Assembly: GCF_024649945.1 (NCBI RefSeq)
Contig: NZ_JANKMS010000005.1
Location: 62,001 to 126,000, forward strand
Length of the DNA: 64,000 nt
DNA from: Flavobacterium panacis
Lineage (GTDB): Bacteria; Bacteroidota; Bacteroidia; Flavobacteriales; Flavobacteriaceae
Direction of reading: 5' to 3'
Shown here: positions 45,085-53,281 of the stretch, in pieces
How positions within the stretch are numbered: position 1 is the first letter of the stretch
How the letters are laid out: every line of letters starts with the position of its first letter
Position numbers and translations under genes: made by a program
Notes under the pieces: generated by a model
The model's database searches: none
The model's input: only the letters and a program-made list of their open reading frames with translations
Told to the model about the DNA's origin: nothing

Positions 45085-47133
45085 ATGAAAAAAATATATA
45101 CTTTTTTAATCCTTTTATTCCTAACTGGAATTATGCAAGCACAAGATCGTCCACAACCTAAACCAGGTAACGCCCCAGTAGTCAACATCAAAAAACCACA
45201 GACCTTTGTTTTAGCAAACGGAATGAAAGTTTTGATTGTTGAAAACCATAAATTGCCTCGAGTAAGTTTTACACTTACTTTAGACAACGCACCATTTACT
45301 GAAGGCAACAAAAAAGGAGTTGACGAATTAACAAGCAGTTTAATCGGAAACGGAACTAAAAAAACAACCAAAGAAGCCTTTAATGAGGAAATTGACTTTT
45401 ACGGAGCTAACATCAATTTCACTTCTCAGGGCGCTTATGCGAGTTCTTTATCCAAATATTCTGGACGTGTTTTAGAACTTTTAGCAGAAGGTGCTTTACA
45501 GCCAAATTTCACACAAACAGAATTTGACAAGGAAAAAGCAAAACTTTTAGAAGGACTTAAAGCAGATGAAAAAAGCGTTCCAGCTATTTCAAATAGAGTT
45601 GTTGATGTTTTAGCTTTTGGGAAAAATCATCCAACTGGCGAATATCTTTCTGAAGAAACTGTAAAAAATGTTACGTTAGAAGATGTTCAAAACAACTATA
45701 AAACTTATTTCGTTCCAGAAAACGCGTATTTAGTAGTTATTGGAGATGTAAAGTTTAAAGACGTAAAAAAAGCTGTAGAAAAATTATTTAATGGATGGAA
45801 AAAACAAGCTGCACCAAAAAACACTTATCCTGATCCTGCCAATCCTTCAAAATTACAAATTGATTTTGTAGATGTTCCAAATGCAGTTCAATCTGAAATT
45901 TCACTAGTAAATACTGTGAATTTAAAAATGAGTGATCCTGACTTTTTCCCTGCTGTTATTGCAAATCAAATTTTAGGAGGTGATTTCAACAGTTATTTAA
46001 ATATGAACTTGCGTGAACAACACGCATGGACTTACGGAGCAAATTCAAGTATTGGCAGCGGAAAATATGTAACTAAATTCAAAGCTTCTTCGGCAGTTAG
46101 AAATACTGTTACAGATAGTGCCGTTGTTCAATTTATTAAAGAAATCAAAAGAATTCGTACTGAAAGAGTCGATCCTGAAGTTCTAAGAAACGTAAAAGCC
46201 GGTTATATTGGAAGATTTGTTATGCAGGTAGAAAAACCTCAGGCTGTTGCACGTTATGCTTTAAACATTGAAACAGAAAAACTTCCTGCTGATTTTTACG
46301 AAAAATACATTCAAACGATCAACAATGTTACCGCAGATGATATTTACCGCGTAGCAAACAAATATTTCTTATTAGACAATATGCGTATTGTTATTGTTGG
46401 AAAAGGATCTGATGTTCTTTCTGGCTTAGAAAAACTACAAATTCCGATTTCATATTTCGACAAATATGGAAATCCTACTGAGAAACCTTCAACAAAAAAA
46501 GAAGCTCCAAAAGATCTTACAGCTAAAACTGTTTTTGAAAATTACATCAAAGCAATTGGTGGAGAAAAAGCAGTTAGTTCTGTAAAAACACTTTTTATGA
46601 ACGGCACGACTTCTATACCACAAGCTCCTACTCCATTGACTTTTATTTCTAAATCAGATGCAAAAGGAAAAATGACAGTTTCGCTTTCAATGGGAACAAT
46701 GACCTTAATGAAACAGGTGGTTAACGAAAAAGGTGCTTACGTAGAACAACAAGGACAAAGAAAAAACCTTGAAGGCGACGATTTAGCTGAAATGAAAGCT
46801 AATGCTGCTCCTTTTGAAGAATTGCAACTAGCAAAAAGAACCGATTTAAAAGTAGACGGAATTGCACCAATTAACGGAAGCGATGCTTATGTCATCAAAG
46901 ATGGCAAAACAACCTATTATTACGATGTGAAATCAGGTTTAAAAACCGCTGAGTCCAAAGTTCGTGAACAAGGCGGAAAATCAGCAGAACAAATCACCAA
47001 TTTTAATGACTATAAAGAAGTAAAAGGTGTTAAAGTTCCTTTTAATTTAGTTCAGAATGTTGGTTTTGAATTGGATATTAAAATGTCTGATGTAAAAATC
47101 AACGAAGGAGTTTCTGAAAAAGATTTTTTATAA
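45085..47133 (+). CDS. M16 family non-catalytic subunit fused to a LolA-like domain
   Basis: This 682-residue protein has a signal peptide (1-19, ending GIMQAQ). Residues 35-450 are M16-like, but the zinc-motif position reads GVDELTSSLIGNGT, with no HxxEH, so it is probably inactive. The Arg/Tyr helper region REQHAWTYGANSSIG is kept, as in partner chains of M16 heterodimers. The C-terminal 200 residues (TVFENYIKAIGGEKAVSSVK, later GVKVPFNLVQNV) resemble LolA/LppX-like lipoprotein-sorting folds. The product likely pairs with the upstream peptidase and may bring it to lipid or lipoprotein substrates. Confidence 0.85.
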   Translation: MKKIYTFLILLFLTGIMQAQDRPQPKPGNAPVVNIKKPQTFVLANGMKVLIVENHKLPRVSFTLTLDNAPFTEGNKKGVDELTSSLIGNGTKKTTKEAFNEEIDFYGANINFTSQGAYASSLSKYSGRVLELLAEGALQPNFTQTEFDKEKAKLLEGLKADEKSVPAISNRVVDVLAFGKNHPTGEYLSEETVKNVTLEDVQNNYKTYFVPENAYLVVIGDVKFKDVKKAVEKLFNGWKKQAAPKNTYPDPANPSKLQIDFVDVPNAVQSEISLVNTVNLKMSDPDFFPAVIANQILGGDFNSYLNMNLREQHAWTYGANSSIGSGKYVTKFKASSAVRNTVTDSAVVQFIKEIKRIRTERVDPEVLRNVKAGYIGRFVMQVEKPQAVARYALNIETEKLPADFYEKYIQTINNVTADDIYRVANKYFLLDNMRIVIVGKGSDVLSGLEKLQIPISYFDKYGNPTEKPSTKKEAPKDLTAKTVFENYIKAIGGEKAVSSVKTLFMNGTTSIPQAPTPLTFISKSDAKGKMTVSLSMGTMTLMKQVVNEKGAYVEQQGQRKNLEGDDLAEMKANAAPFEELQLAKRTDLKVDGIAPINGSDAYVIKDGKTTYYYDVKSGLKTAESKVREQGGKSAEQITNFNDYKEVKGVKVPFNLVQNVGFELDIKMSDVKINEGVSEKDFL

Positions 47134-47134
47134 T

Positions 47135-47171
47135 CTAAGAAACTAAGGTTCTGAGATACTAAGATACTAAG
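47135..47171. repeat. Short tandem CTAAG-type repeat
   Basis: Loose repeats of CTAAGAAACTAAGGTT and GATACTAAGATACTAAG just after the M16 stop. The unit is about 9-10 bases and imperfect. It lies just before the terminator. Confidence 0.5.
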
Positions 47172-47187
47172 TTTTTTTTACTCATAG

Positions 47188-47218
47188 GCTTTGTCAAAGT
47201 TTTAAACTTTGACAAAGC
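47188..47218 (+). terminator. Terminator of the M16 pair
   Basis: GCTTTGTCAAAGTTT (47188-47202) pairs perfectly with AAACTTTGACAAAGC (47204-47218), followed by a long T-run. Confidence 0.88.
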
Positions 47219-47310
47219 TTTTTTTTTATAAAGCATGTAAGACCGAGCAAAGCAGAAAACTATTTTACAAATAACTTATAACTTACAACTCATCACTCAT
47301 AACCAAAAAA

Positions 47311-48177
47311 TTACTTTTTCGCCGATAAATAAACTCCAATCAAAATAACGAACGCTCCAACAGATTGAATTGGCGTTAGAAATTCATTATCCAATAATCC
47401 CCAGAAAAAAGCAACAATCGGAATTAAATACGTTACTGATGTTGCAAACACAGGCGATGACATTTGAATCAATTTAAAGAAAAGAATGTTGGCTATTCCA
47501 GTCCCCAGAACACCTAATATCATGACAAAAAATATAGAATGTTGCGTTTCTACAAAATGTATTTTCTGGCTGATATCAGTTGTACTTAAAATAATCAATG
47601 CTGGCAAAAATAAAACTGCAAAATTTCCTGTTGTAATACTAACCGAATTCAAATCATGCAAATATTTCTTAATTAGATTTACGTTAATTGCATAACTAAG
47701 TGTTGCAATAACCACCAACAAAACATACAAATAATTTTCAGTTCCACTTGAAGAATCGCCACTTAAAACCAAAAGCAAGCAGCCTACAAGTCCCACAAAA
47801 ACACCTAAAACTTGTCGTTTTTGAAACTGAATCCCAAAAGCTATAATTCCTAAAACTAAAGTATTTAAAGGCGTTAGAGAATTTAAAATAGCCACAATAG
47901 AACTATTTACTTGAGTTTCGGCAATAGCAAAAAGATAAGCTGGCATAAAAGTTCCAAAAAAGGAAGTAATAGCAACATATTTCCATTGGCGTTTAGAGAT
48001 TTTCTTTAAACTATTAAAGCCAAAGATCAACAGAAAAAGCGCTGCAAAAATAATTCGGAACGATCCTACTTGAATAGCAGTCAAGCCAATTAGTCCTTTT
48101 TTTATTAAAATAAAAGAACTCCCCCAAATAAGAGAAAGAATCGCTAAGTAAATCCACTTTAACTGTTTTGTATCCAT
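47311..48177 (-). CDS. EamA/DMT superfamily transporter
   Basis: This 288-residue inner-membrane protein has ten predicted helices in two EamA repeats (about 10-135 and 150-288). LSLIWGSSFILIKKGL at the start and a second-repeat LGTGIANILFFKLIQ followed by YLIPIVAFFWGLLDNE are typical. Family members export amino acids, nucleosides or other metabolites; the substrate here is unknown. It is a single gene, divergent from the heavy-metal-associated lipoprotein. Confidence 0.88.
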   Translation of the reverse strand: MDTKQLKWIYLAILSLIWGSSFILIKKGLIGLTAIQVGSFRIIFAALFLLIFGFNSLKKISKRQWKYVAITSFFGTFMPAYLFAIAETQVNSSIVAILNSLTPLNTLVLGIIAFGIQFQKRQVLGVFVGLVGCLLLVLSGDSSSGTENYLYVLLVVIATLSYAINVNLIKKYLHDLNSVSITTGNFAVLFLPALIILSTTDISQKIHFVETQHSIFFVMILGVLGTGIANILFFKLIQMSSPVFATSVTYLIPIVAFFWGLLDNEFLTPIQSVGAFVILIGVYLSAKK

Positions 48178-48235
48178 AAATTGTAATTTACTGCAAATTT
48201 GTAATTATTTTACGAACTGAGCGCGCTCTTTTTAT

Positions 48236-48243
48236 TAATTTTG
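48236..48243 (+). promoter_or_regulatory. Candidate -7 element of the heavy-metal-associated lipoprotein gene
   Basis: TAATTTTG is an exact TAnnTTTG match 36 bases before the ATG. A -33 TTG at the right spacing was not found. Confidence 0.4.
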
Positions 48244-48278
48244 CAGGAAAGTAATTCGCAATTTAAAATTTATATATA

Positions 48279-48656
48279 ATGAAAATTTCAAAAATCTTAA
48301 TCGCCGCAACAATCGCTGGATTAGTATTTGTTGGGTGTAAAAAAGCAGAAGACAAAAGTCTTGAAGTTGTAAATGCTGAAAAAACCGCTCCAAAAGAACA
48401 CAAACCAATCGCTGCTGAAAATCTTCAAACAGCAAGTTTCCAAATTGAAGGAATGACTTGCGCTATGGGATGTGCTAAAACAATCGAAGAAGAATTAGCA
48501 AATCTTGATGGAGTTGACAAAGCAACAGTCGATTTTGACAAAAAAACGGCAACAGTAAGTTTCGACAAAACAATCCAAAATCCTGAGTCTTTAACAAAAG
48601 TAGTTCAAGAAACTGGAGACGGAAAAACATATAAGGTTTCGAATTTTAAATCTTAA
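48279..48656 (+). CDS. Heavy-metal-associated (HMA) domain lipoprotein
   Basis: This 125-residue lipoprotein has its lipobox at Cys20 (FVGC). Residues 55-120 form an HMA (ferredoxin-like) domain with the metal site in EGMTCAMGCAKTIEEEL. The two cysteines are separated by three residues (CAMGC), whereas the usual motif has two (CxxC), so the geometry is altered. The common role is binding and handing over copper or a similar soft metal; here it would act at the outer membrane facing the periplasm or outside. No P-type ATPase or efflux gene is adjacent. Confidence 0.85.
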   Translation: MKISKILIAATIAGLVFVGCKKAEDKSLEVVNAEKTAPKEHKPIAAENLQTASFQIEGMTCAMGCAKTIEEELANLDGVDKATVDFDKKTATVSFDKTIQNPESLTKVVQETGDGKTYKVSNFKS

Positions 48657-48672
48657 TTGATTTTAATTATTG

Positions 48673-48698
48673 GAAAGGCGTTCAAATGAACGCCTTTC
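48673..48698 (+). terminator. Terminator of the HMA lipoprotein gene
   Basis: GAAAGGCGTTCA (48673-48684) pairs perfectly with TGAACGCCTTTC (48687-48698), 16 bp after the stop. Confidence 0.85.
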
Positions 48699-48719
48699 TT
48701 TGTTTAAAAAGTAGAATAA

Positions 48720-49295
48720 ATGACATCTTACGGCAAAAATCCAATTATTCAGCAATTTCTAAAATACGGAAATCTCAGCAATGAAGCCGCAAAGGAAATT
48801 GATAGCAAAACAAACTTTTTTCTTAAAAAAAAGAATGAACATTTTTTAAGAGATGGTCAAATTTTATCCAGCTATTTTGTAATCACCAAAGGATTAATCC
48901 GTGCTTACTTCTATAGAAATCAAAAAGAAGTTAACACTTGGTTTGGAGAAGAAAACCAAATTTTTGGCTCTATATTGCCAATTTACGCCAATAAACCATC
49001 ATTTGAAAACATAGAATTTCTCGAAGATTCAGAAATCTATTCTATTTCATCAAATGACCTGAATGATTTGTATCGCACTTATCCTGAATTAAATTTAATT
49101 GGAAGAAAAATAGCCGAAGAAGTCTGTATTATTCTTGAAGAAAGGGCGGTCTCTTTACATACAGAATCTGCCGCAGAACGTTACAAAACCCTCATAAGAC
49201 TACAACCCAATCTTCTTAATCGTATCAACTTGGGACATATTGCATCTTACCTAGGAATCACTCAGGAAACATTAAGCCGAATCAGAAAGTACTAA
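48720..49295 (+). CDS. Crp/Fnr family transcriptional regulator
   Basis: This 191-residue protein has a cyclic-nucleotide-binding-like beta-roll (about 25-115, FLRDGQILSSYFVITKGLIR), a dimer helix (about 120-145) and a C-terminal HTH (GHIASYLGITQETLSRIRKY). The recognition helix has ETLSR, matching the E-xx-SR pattern by which FNR reads TTGAT. Only one Cys is present, so it cannot carry an FNR-type iron-sulfur cluster. An exact TTGAT-N4-ATCAA site lies just downstream, before the gdx-like gene, so this protein probably controls that exporter. The signal it senses is unknown. Confidence 0.88.
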   Translation: MTSYGKNPIIQQFLKYGNLSNEAAKEIDSKTNFFLKKKNEHFLRDGQILSSYFVITKGLIRAYFYRNQKEVNTWFGEENQIFGSILPIYANKPSFENIEFLEDSEIYSISSNDLNDLYRTYPELNLIGRKIAEEVCIILEERAVSLHTESAAERYKTLIRLQPNLLNRINLGHIASYLGITQETLSRIRKY

Positions 49296-49299
49296 ATGA

Positions 49300-49317
49300 T
49301 TTTGATCTACATCAAAA
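49300..49317. promoter_or_regulatory. FNR-type operator between the Crp/Fnr gene and the gdx-like gene
   Basis: TTTTGAT (49300-49306), CTAC, ATCAAAA (49311-49317): a perfect 7-bp-arm palindrome containing TTGAT-N4-ATCAA. Its centre lies about 43 bases before the expected transcription start if TACTTTG at 49339-49345 acts as the -7 box, close to the class II activator position. Binding is inferred. Confidence 0.65.
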
Positions 49318-49369
49318 AATAATTCAAGACTAGAAAGTTACTTTGCATTTCAATATTAAATTATACAAA

Positions 49370-49687
49370 ATGAATTGGATTGCTTTAGTTATCGCAGGAA
49401 TTTTCGAAATTGGTTGGCCTTTAGGTCTGAAAATGGCTCAACAATCAAACAGTAATAAATTTGGATGGATATTTATCGCTGTCCTATCAATGGTTATAAG
49501 CGGAAGCTTATTATTTTATTCTCAAAAAACAATTCCTATTGGCACGGCTTATGCAGTTTGGACAGGAATCGGAGCTGTTGGAACACTATTCGTTGGGATA
49601 CTATTCTTTGGTGATTCATCAAGCATTCTTAGACTTTTATCCGCCTTTCTAATCATTATCGGAATCATCGGTTTGAAATTATTCTAA
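49370..49687 (+). CDS. gdx: SMR family exporter, guanidinium-type (Gdx/SugE)
   Basis: This 105-residue protein has four membrane helices. The N-terminal helix IAGIFEIGWPLGLKMAQ holds the conserved essential Glu of SMR transporters. The third segment TIPIGTAYAVWTGIGAVGT is the strongest match to E. coli SugE/Gdx by memory. The Gdx branch exports guanidinium in exchange for protons and works as an antiparallel dimer; the drug-exporting Qac branch is less likely. The start chosen (MNWIALV) is the family start. Regulation by the neighbouring Crp/Fnr protein is suggested by the FNR-type site upstream. Confidence 0.85.
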   Translation: MNWIALVIAGIFEIGWPLGLKMAQQSNSNKFGWIFIAVLSMVISGSLLFYSQKTIPIGTAYAVWTGIGAVGTLFVGILFFGDSSSILRLLSAFLIIIGIIGLKLF

Positions 49688-49705
49688 CTATTATTATAAA
49701 AAAAA

Positions 49706-49724
49706 GGAATCCAAATTGGATTCC
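49706..49724. terminator. Bidirectional terminator between gdx-like gene and gldD
   Basis: GGAATCCAA (49706-49714) pairs with TTGGATTCC (49716-49724), flanked by A-runs on the left and T-runs on the right, between converging genes. Confidence 0.88.
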
Positions 49725-49733
49725 TTTTTTTAT

Positions 49734-50294
49734 TTATTTCCATTTCAACGTTTCCATCAAACGCTGCATATCGTTTTTAACATAACTCGCAGCAGGCATA
49801 ATCGAGTCAAAATTTGGTTTTGCGTAAAAATACATCGAACCAATTAAAAAGTGTTTTGTACTGTCGGTAACGTAAAACTGAGAATTTGTCGCTGCATTTC
49901 CATCAACTTGATAAAACATTCCGTAAACCTTTTTTTGTGGATTTAAATACGGTTGTTCTAAAATATCATCTGCCTTAATTACGTGTTCGTACGTTAATTT
50001 TTGGGCATCACGCAATAACTTATCGATATTACCATTTACAGGCTTATAAGTCAAATAAATTGTTGCTTTCATTTTTGGATAAGTAATTGCAAAACTGCAT
50101 TCTTTTTCTCCTTTAATAATAGCATCTTCATTCATTTCAAAAGCAAACGGACAAGTATTTTCAAAATTCACATATTTCGCTTCTGGATAATCTAATCGCA
50201 AAAAACTTGTTGGCTTTGGCAAGACATCATTTTTACAGCTTATAACCGTTAAAGCAAGTAAAATTGCTGCTATTGAAAGTATTCTATTAAACAT
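49734..50294 (-). CDS. gldD: Gliding motility lipoprotein GldD
   Basis: This 186-residue lipoprotein has its lipobox at Cys20 (VISC). Sequence features such as PKPTSFLRLDYPEAKY and the C-terminal SYVKNDMQRLMETLKWK match GldD of F. johnsoniae. GldD is required for gliding and, with GldE, appears to affect type IX secretion indirectly; its biochemical role is unclear. Its start overlaps the gldE stop by 8 bp, so the two are translationally coupled. Confidence 0.92.
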   Translation of the reverse strand: MFNRILSIAAILLALTVISCKNDVLPKPTSFLRLDYPEAKYVNFENTCPFAFEMNEDAIIKGEKECSFAITYPKMKATIYLTYKPVNGNIDKLLRDAQKLTYEHVIKADDILEQPYLNPQKKVYGMFYQVDGNAATNSQFYVTDSTKHFLIGSMYFYAKPNFDSIMPAASYVKNDMQRLMETLKWK

Positions 50295-51591
50295 TTTTAT
50301 TTATTGTTACTTTTATTTGTTTTACGCGCTTTTTATCAACTGTTTCTACTGTAAACACACAGTTTTCAAAAGGCACTTTTTGATCTTTTTTCGGAAAATT
50401 ACCTAAAATTTCCAGAATAAAACCCGCTAATGTTTCTGCTTCTCCTTTATGAGATTCAAAAACATCTTCATCCACATCTACAATTCTGTAGAAATCTTTG
50501 AGGTTTATTTTTCCTTCAAAAAGAAAATTATTATCATCAATTTGAGAGAAGTTTAAATTTTCATCATCAAACTCATCACTAATATCTCCAACTATTTCCT
50601 CAATAACATCTTCTAAAGAAACTAATCCAGAAGTTCCTCCATACTCATCAACCACAATAGCCAAATGACTTTTTAAACTTTGAAAATCCTTTAAAAGATT
50701 GTCCAGCTTTTTATTTTCAGGAACAAAGAAAGCTTCTCTAATCAAAGACGCCCAATCAAATTCTTCTTTATCAATATGAGGCAGTAAATCTTTTACGAAA
50801 AGAACCCCTTCAATTTGATCGATATTATCACGATAAACTGGAATTCTAGAAAAACCTGTTTCAATTATTTTTGGATAAATTTCAGCAAATGATTCTGATA
50901 TTTCCAATGCAAAAATATCAATTCTCGGACTCATTACCTGCTTTGTATCGGTATTTCCAAAAGAAACAATTCCTTCCAAGATTTTTTGTTCTTCTGTAGA
51001 AGTTCCTTCAGAATCGGTTAATTCCAAAGCCTGAGAAAGCTGATTGATTGAAAAATTATTTTTTTGTTTCCCTAATTTATGCTGCAAATATATAGTAACC
51101 GCACGCATTGGCAAACTTACTGGAGAAAGTACTTTATCTAAAAATGCCAACGGATAAGCCACGCGTTTAGCAAAACGAATACTATTTCTGCTGGCGTAAA
51201 CTTTAGGAAGCACTTCGCCAAACAATAAAATTAGAAAAGTAACTAAAACAACTTCTAATGTGAATTTGAAAGCTACTGAACTTACACTGGCAAAAATATT
51301 CTGCCCCATATAAGCAAACAAAATAACTACGCCAATGTTAAAAAAGTTATTTGCAACAAGTAATGTTGCCAAAAGCTTTTTAGGTTTATCTAATAAATTG
51401 GAAATAATTTTACCTTTTGCAAGATTATCGTTAAGAGTATCATCAATGTCCTGCTGCGATAAAGAAAAAAGAGCGACTTCAGCCCCAGAAACTATAGCTG
51501 AAAGAAATAACAAAATAAAAATTCCGACGAAACCAATAATTAAATTAGCGTCAAAATTGGTAGAAAAAAGTAAACTGGGCTCTGGGTCCAA
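50287..51591 (-). CDS. gldE: Gliding motility-associated membrane protein GldE (CorC/CNNM-like)
   Basis: This 434-residue protein has an N-terminal CNNM (DUF21) membrane domain with about four helices (residues 15-160), a pair of CBS domains (about 200-330; MSPRIDIFALEISE, LAIVVDEYGGTSGLVSLEDV) and a C-terminal CorC/HlyC domain (about 345-430). Family members include magnesium/cobalt transporters. In F. johnsoniae gldE lies next to gldD and can suppress a gldB defect when overexpressed. It lies between ssb and gldD in one operon. Confidence 0.92.
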   Translation of the reverse strand: MDPEPSLLFSTNFDANLIIGFVGIFILLFLSAIVSGAEVALFSLSQQDIDDTLNDNLAKGKIISNLLDKPKKLLATLLVANNFFNIGVVILFAYMGQNIFASVSSVAFKFTLEVVLVTFLILLFGEVLPKVYASRNSIRFAKRVAYPLAFLDKVLSPVSLPMRAVTIYLQHKLGKQKNNFSINQLSQALELTDSEGTSTEEQKILEGIVSFGNTDTKQVMSPRIDIFALEISESFAEIYPKIIETGFSRIPVYRDNIDQIEGVLFVKDLLPHIDKEEFDWASLIREAFFVPENKKLDNLLKDFQSLKSHLAIVVDEYGGTSGLVSLEDVIEEIVGDISDEFDDENLNFSQIDDNNFLFEGKINLKDFYRIVDVDEDVFESHKGEAETLAGFILEILGNFPKKDQKVPFENCVFTVETVDKKRVKQIKVTINKNV

Positions 51592-51617
51592 ATTGCATAA
51601 AATTAGTTAAACATCTC

Positions 51618-52058
51618 TTAGAAAGGCAGATCATTAATCGGAAGCCCTTCGTTAGGAGCATCAAAGTTAGTATTTTTTGTTGGTTCTGCCTCCTGATTTT
51701 GTTTGGTATGTGCAGTTTCTTTTTTGGTAGTCAGAAAAGTAAACTCTGTAACTTGAATCTCTGTCGTATATTTTGTAGTTCCGTCTTCGGCTTGCCATTG
51801 ACGAGATTTTATTCTTCCTTCCACATAAATCTTATCTCCTTTAGAGAGATATTTTTCACAGATTTCTGCTGCTTTATTTCTAACAACCAAATTATGCCAT
51901 TCTGTGGAAGTTATTTTTTCATTGGTCGTTTTATTGATGTATACCTCATTGGTAGCCAGCTGAAAACGTCCGATGCAGTTTCCTCCATCAAAATAATGCA
52001 TCTTCACATCATCGCCTAAATGGCCAATAAGCATCACTTTATTTAATGTTCCGTTCAT
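51618..52058 (-). CDS. ssb: Single-stranded DNA-binding protein
   Basis: This 146-residue protein has the SSB OB-fold (residues 1-105: MNGTLNKVMLIGHLGDDVKM, STEWHNLVVRNKAAEI, KGDKIYVEGRIKSRQW). The C-terminal tail ends PINDLPF, the acidic-hydrophobic tip that docks replication and repair proteins. The start MNGTLN is chosen because it is the normal SSB beginning; a start eight codons earlier adds residues not seen in the family. The gene lies 36 bp after mutY. Confidence 0.95.
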   Translation of the reverse strand: MNGTLNKVMLIGHLGDDVKMHYFDGGNCIGRFQLATNEVYINKTTNEKITSTEWHNLVVRNKAAEICEKYLSKGDKIYVEGRIKSRQWQAEDGTTKYTTEIQVTEFTFLTTKKETAHTKQNQEAEPTKNTNFDAPNEGLPINDLPF

Positions 52059-52094
52059 AGTTTTTGGTGGTATTTCTACCAAAGATACATTTTT

Positions 52095-53141
52095 TTAGCA
52101 ATTTATTTCCTGCTTTTCTATAAAATTGTAAATCACAATAGGAAAAGGAAAAGTTTTTAATTTTTCGGCATCAACTCCATTTTCAATTTTTTCTTTCACT
52201 CTAATTTTCCAAAACTGTATATGTAGGTGCTGATGCGAAAGTTTGTGTACAATCGTAGATTCATTATAATCTTCTATACCTATAATAGTATATTGATTAA
52301 ACATTTCTTCTTTGGTTATTTTTGAAACGGTTTCAAAATCTGCAATCGATAATGTTTCTAAAAGCGGAAACTCATATAAATTATGCCAGATTCCTTTTGC
52401 AGTTCTTTTCTGAATTAAAGTATTACCGTAAACATCTTCTAATATTAAATAATTAAAGAAGCGATTAGATACTTTTATTTTTTTAGACTTAACAGGAAGC
52501 TGACTAACTTTTCCTTTTTGTAATGCCGCACAACTGTTATTAAAATCGCAATTTGTACAATCTGGACTTTTAGGCACACATTGTAAGGCGCCAAACTCCA
52601 TTATAGCCTGATTAAAAACTGCAGGATTATCTTTAGGCATTAACTCTTGAGCCAAAGCAGTAAATTCTTTTTTAGTTGCCGGCAGCGCAATGTCAGACTC
52701 TACATCAAAATATCTAGACAATACGCGAAACACATTTCCATCGACAACAGGAACCGCTTCATTATAAGAGAAAGAAGCAATTGCGGCTGCAGTATATTCA
52801 CCAACTCCTTTTAGTTTTAAAAGTTCTTTATAAGAATCTGGAAAAACTCCATTTAAGTCATATGCAATATATTGAGCTGTTTTATGAAGATTTCGAGCTC
52901 TCGAATAATACCCTAAACCCTGCCAAAGTTTCAAAACTTGCTCTTCTGAGGCATCAGCTAAATCTTTTACAGTAGGAAATTCCTTGGTAAATGCAAAAAA
53001 ATACGGCATTCCTTGCGCAACTCTTGTCTGCTGAAGCATAATTTCTGAGAGCCAAATATGGTACGGATCGACCGTTTTTCGCCAAGGTAAATCACGCTTG
53101 TTTTGTAAATACCATTTTATCAATATGTTAGAAAAATCCAT
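52095..53141 (-). CDS. mutY: A/G-specific adenine DNA glycosylase
   Basis: This 348-residue enzyme removes adenine mispaired with 8-oxoguanine. The helix-hairpin-helix GPD region is visible: LKLKGVGEYTAAAIASF and VVDGNVFRVLSR with the catalytic Asp; the catalytic Glu is in SEIMLQQTRV. The iron-sulfur motif C-x6-C-x2-C-x5-C appears in CVPKSPDCTNCDFNNSC. A C-terminal NUDIX-like domain (about 225-348) recognises 8-oxoG. The start MDFSNIL is chosen; an earlier ATG seven codons upstream is less typical. It heads the mutY-ssb-gldE-gldD operon. Confidence 0.95.
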   Translation of the reverse strand: MDFSNILIKWYLQNKRDLPWRKTVDPYHIWLSEIMLQQTRVAQGMPYFFAFTKEFPTVKDLADASEEQVLKLWQGLGYYSRARNLHKTAQYIAYDLNGVFPDSYKELLKLKGVGEYTAAAIASFSYNEAVPVVDGNVFRVLSRYFDVESDIALPATKKEFTALAQELMPKDNPAVFNQAIMEFGALQCVPKSPDCTNCDFNNSCAALQKGKVSQLPVKSKKIKVSNRFFNYLILEDVYGNTLIQKRTAKGIWHNLYEFPLLETLSIADFETVSKITKEEMFNQYTIIGIEDYNESTIVHKLSHQHLHIQFWKIRVKEKIENGVDAEKLKTFPFPIVIYNFIEKQEINC

Positions 53142-53200
53142 TCGAAAATACTTAGAATACAAAAGTAAATGTTTATGTAATTAAAATTTAACGAATTAGC

Positions 53201-53232
53201 TTGATTAATTATTTTTTTAATTCCTATATTTG
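53201..53232 (+). promoter_or_regulatory. HU gene promoter
   Basis: TTG at 53201-53203 and TATATTTG at 53225-53232 match the flavobacterial -33 and -7 elements with 21-base spacing. The leader to the ATG would be about 43 bases. Confidence 0.7.
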
Positions 53233-53281
53233 CAAACTCAAAAAAATAGTACACCATTTATAAAATAAAATAGGAAAGAAA

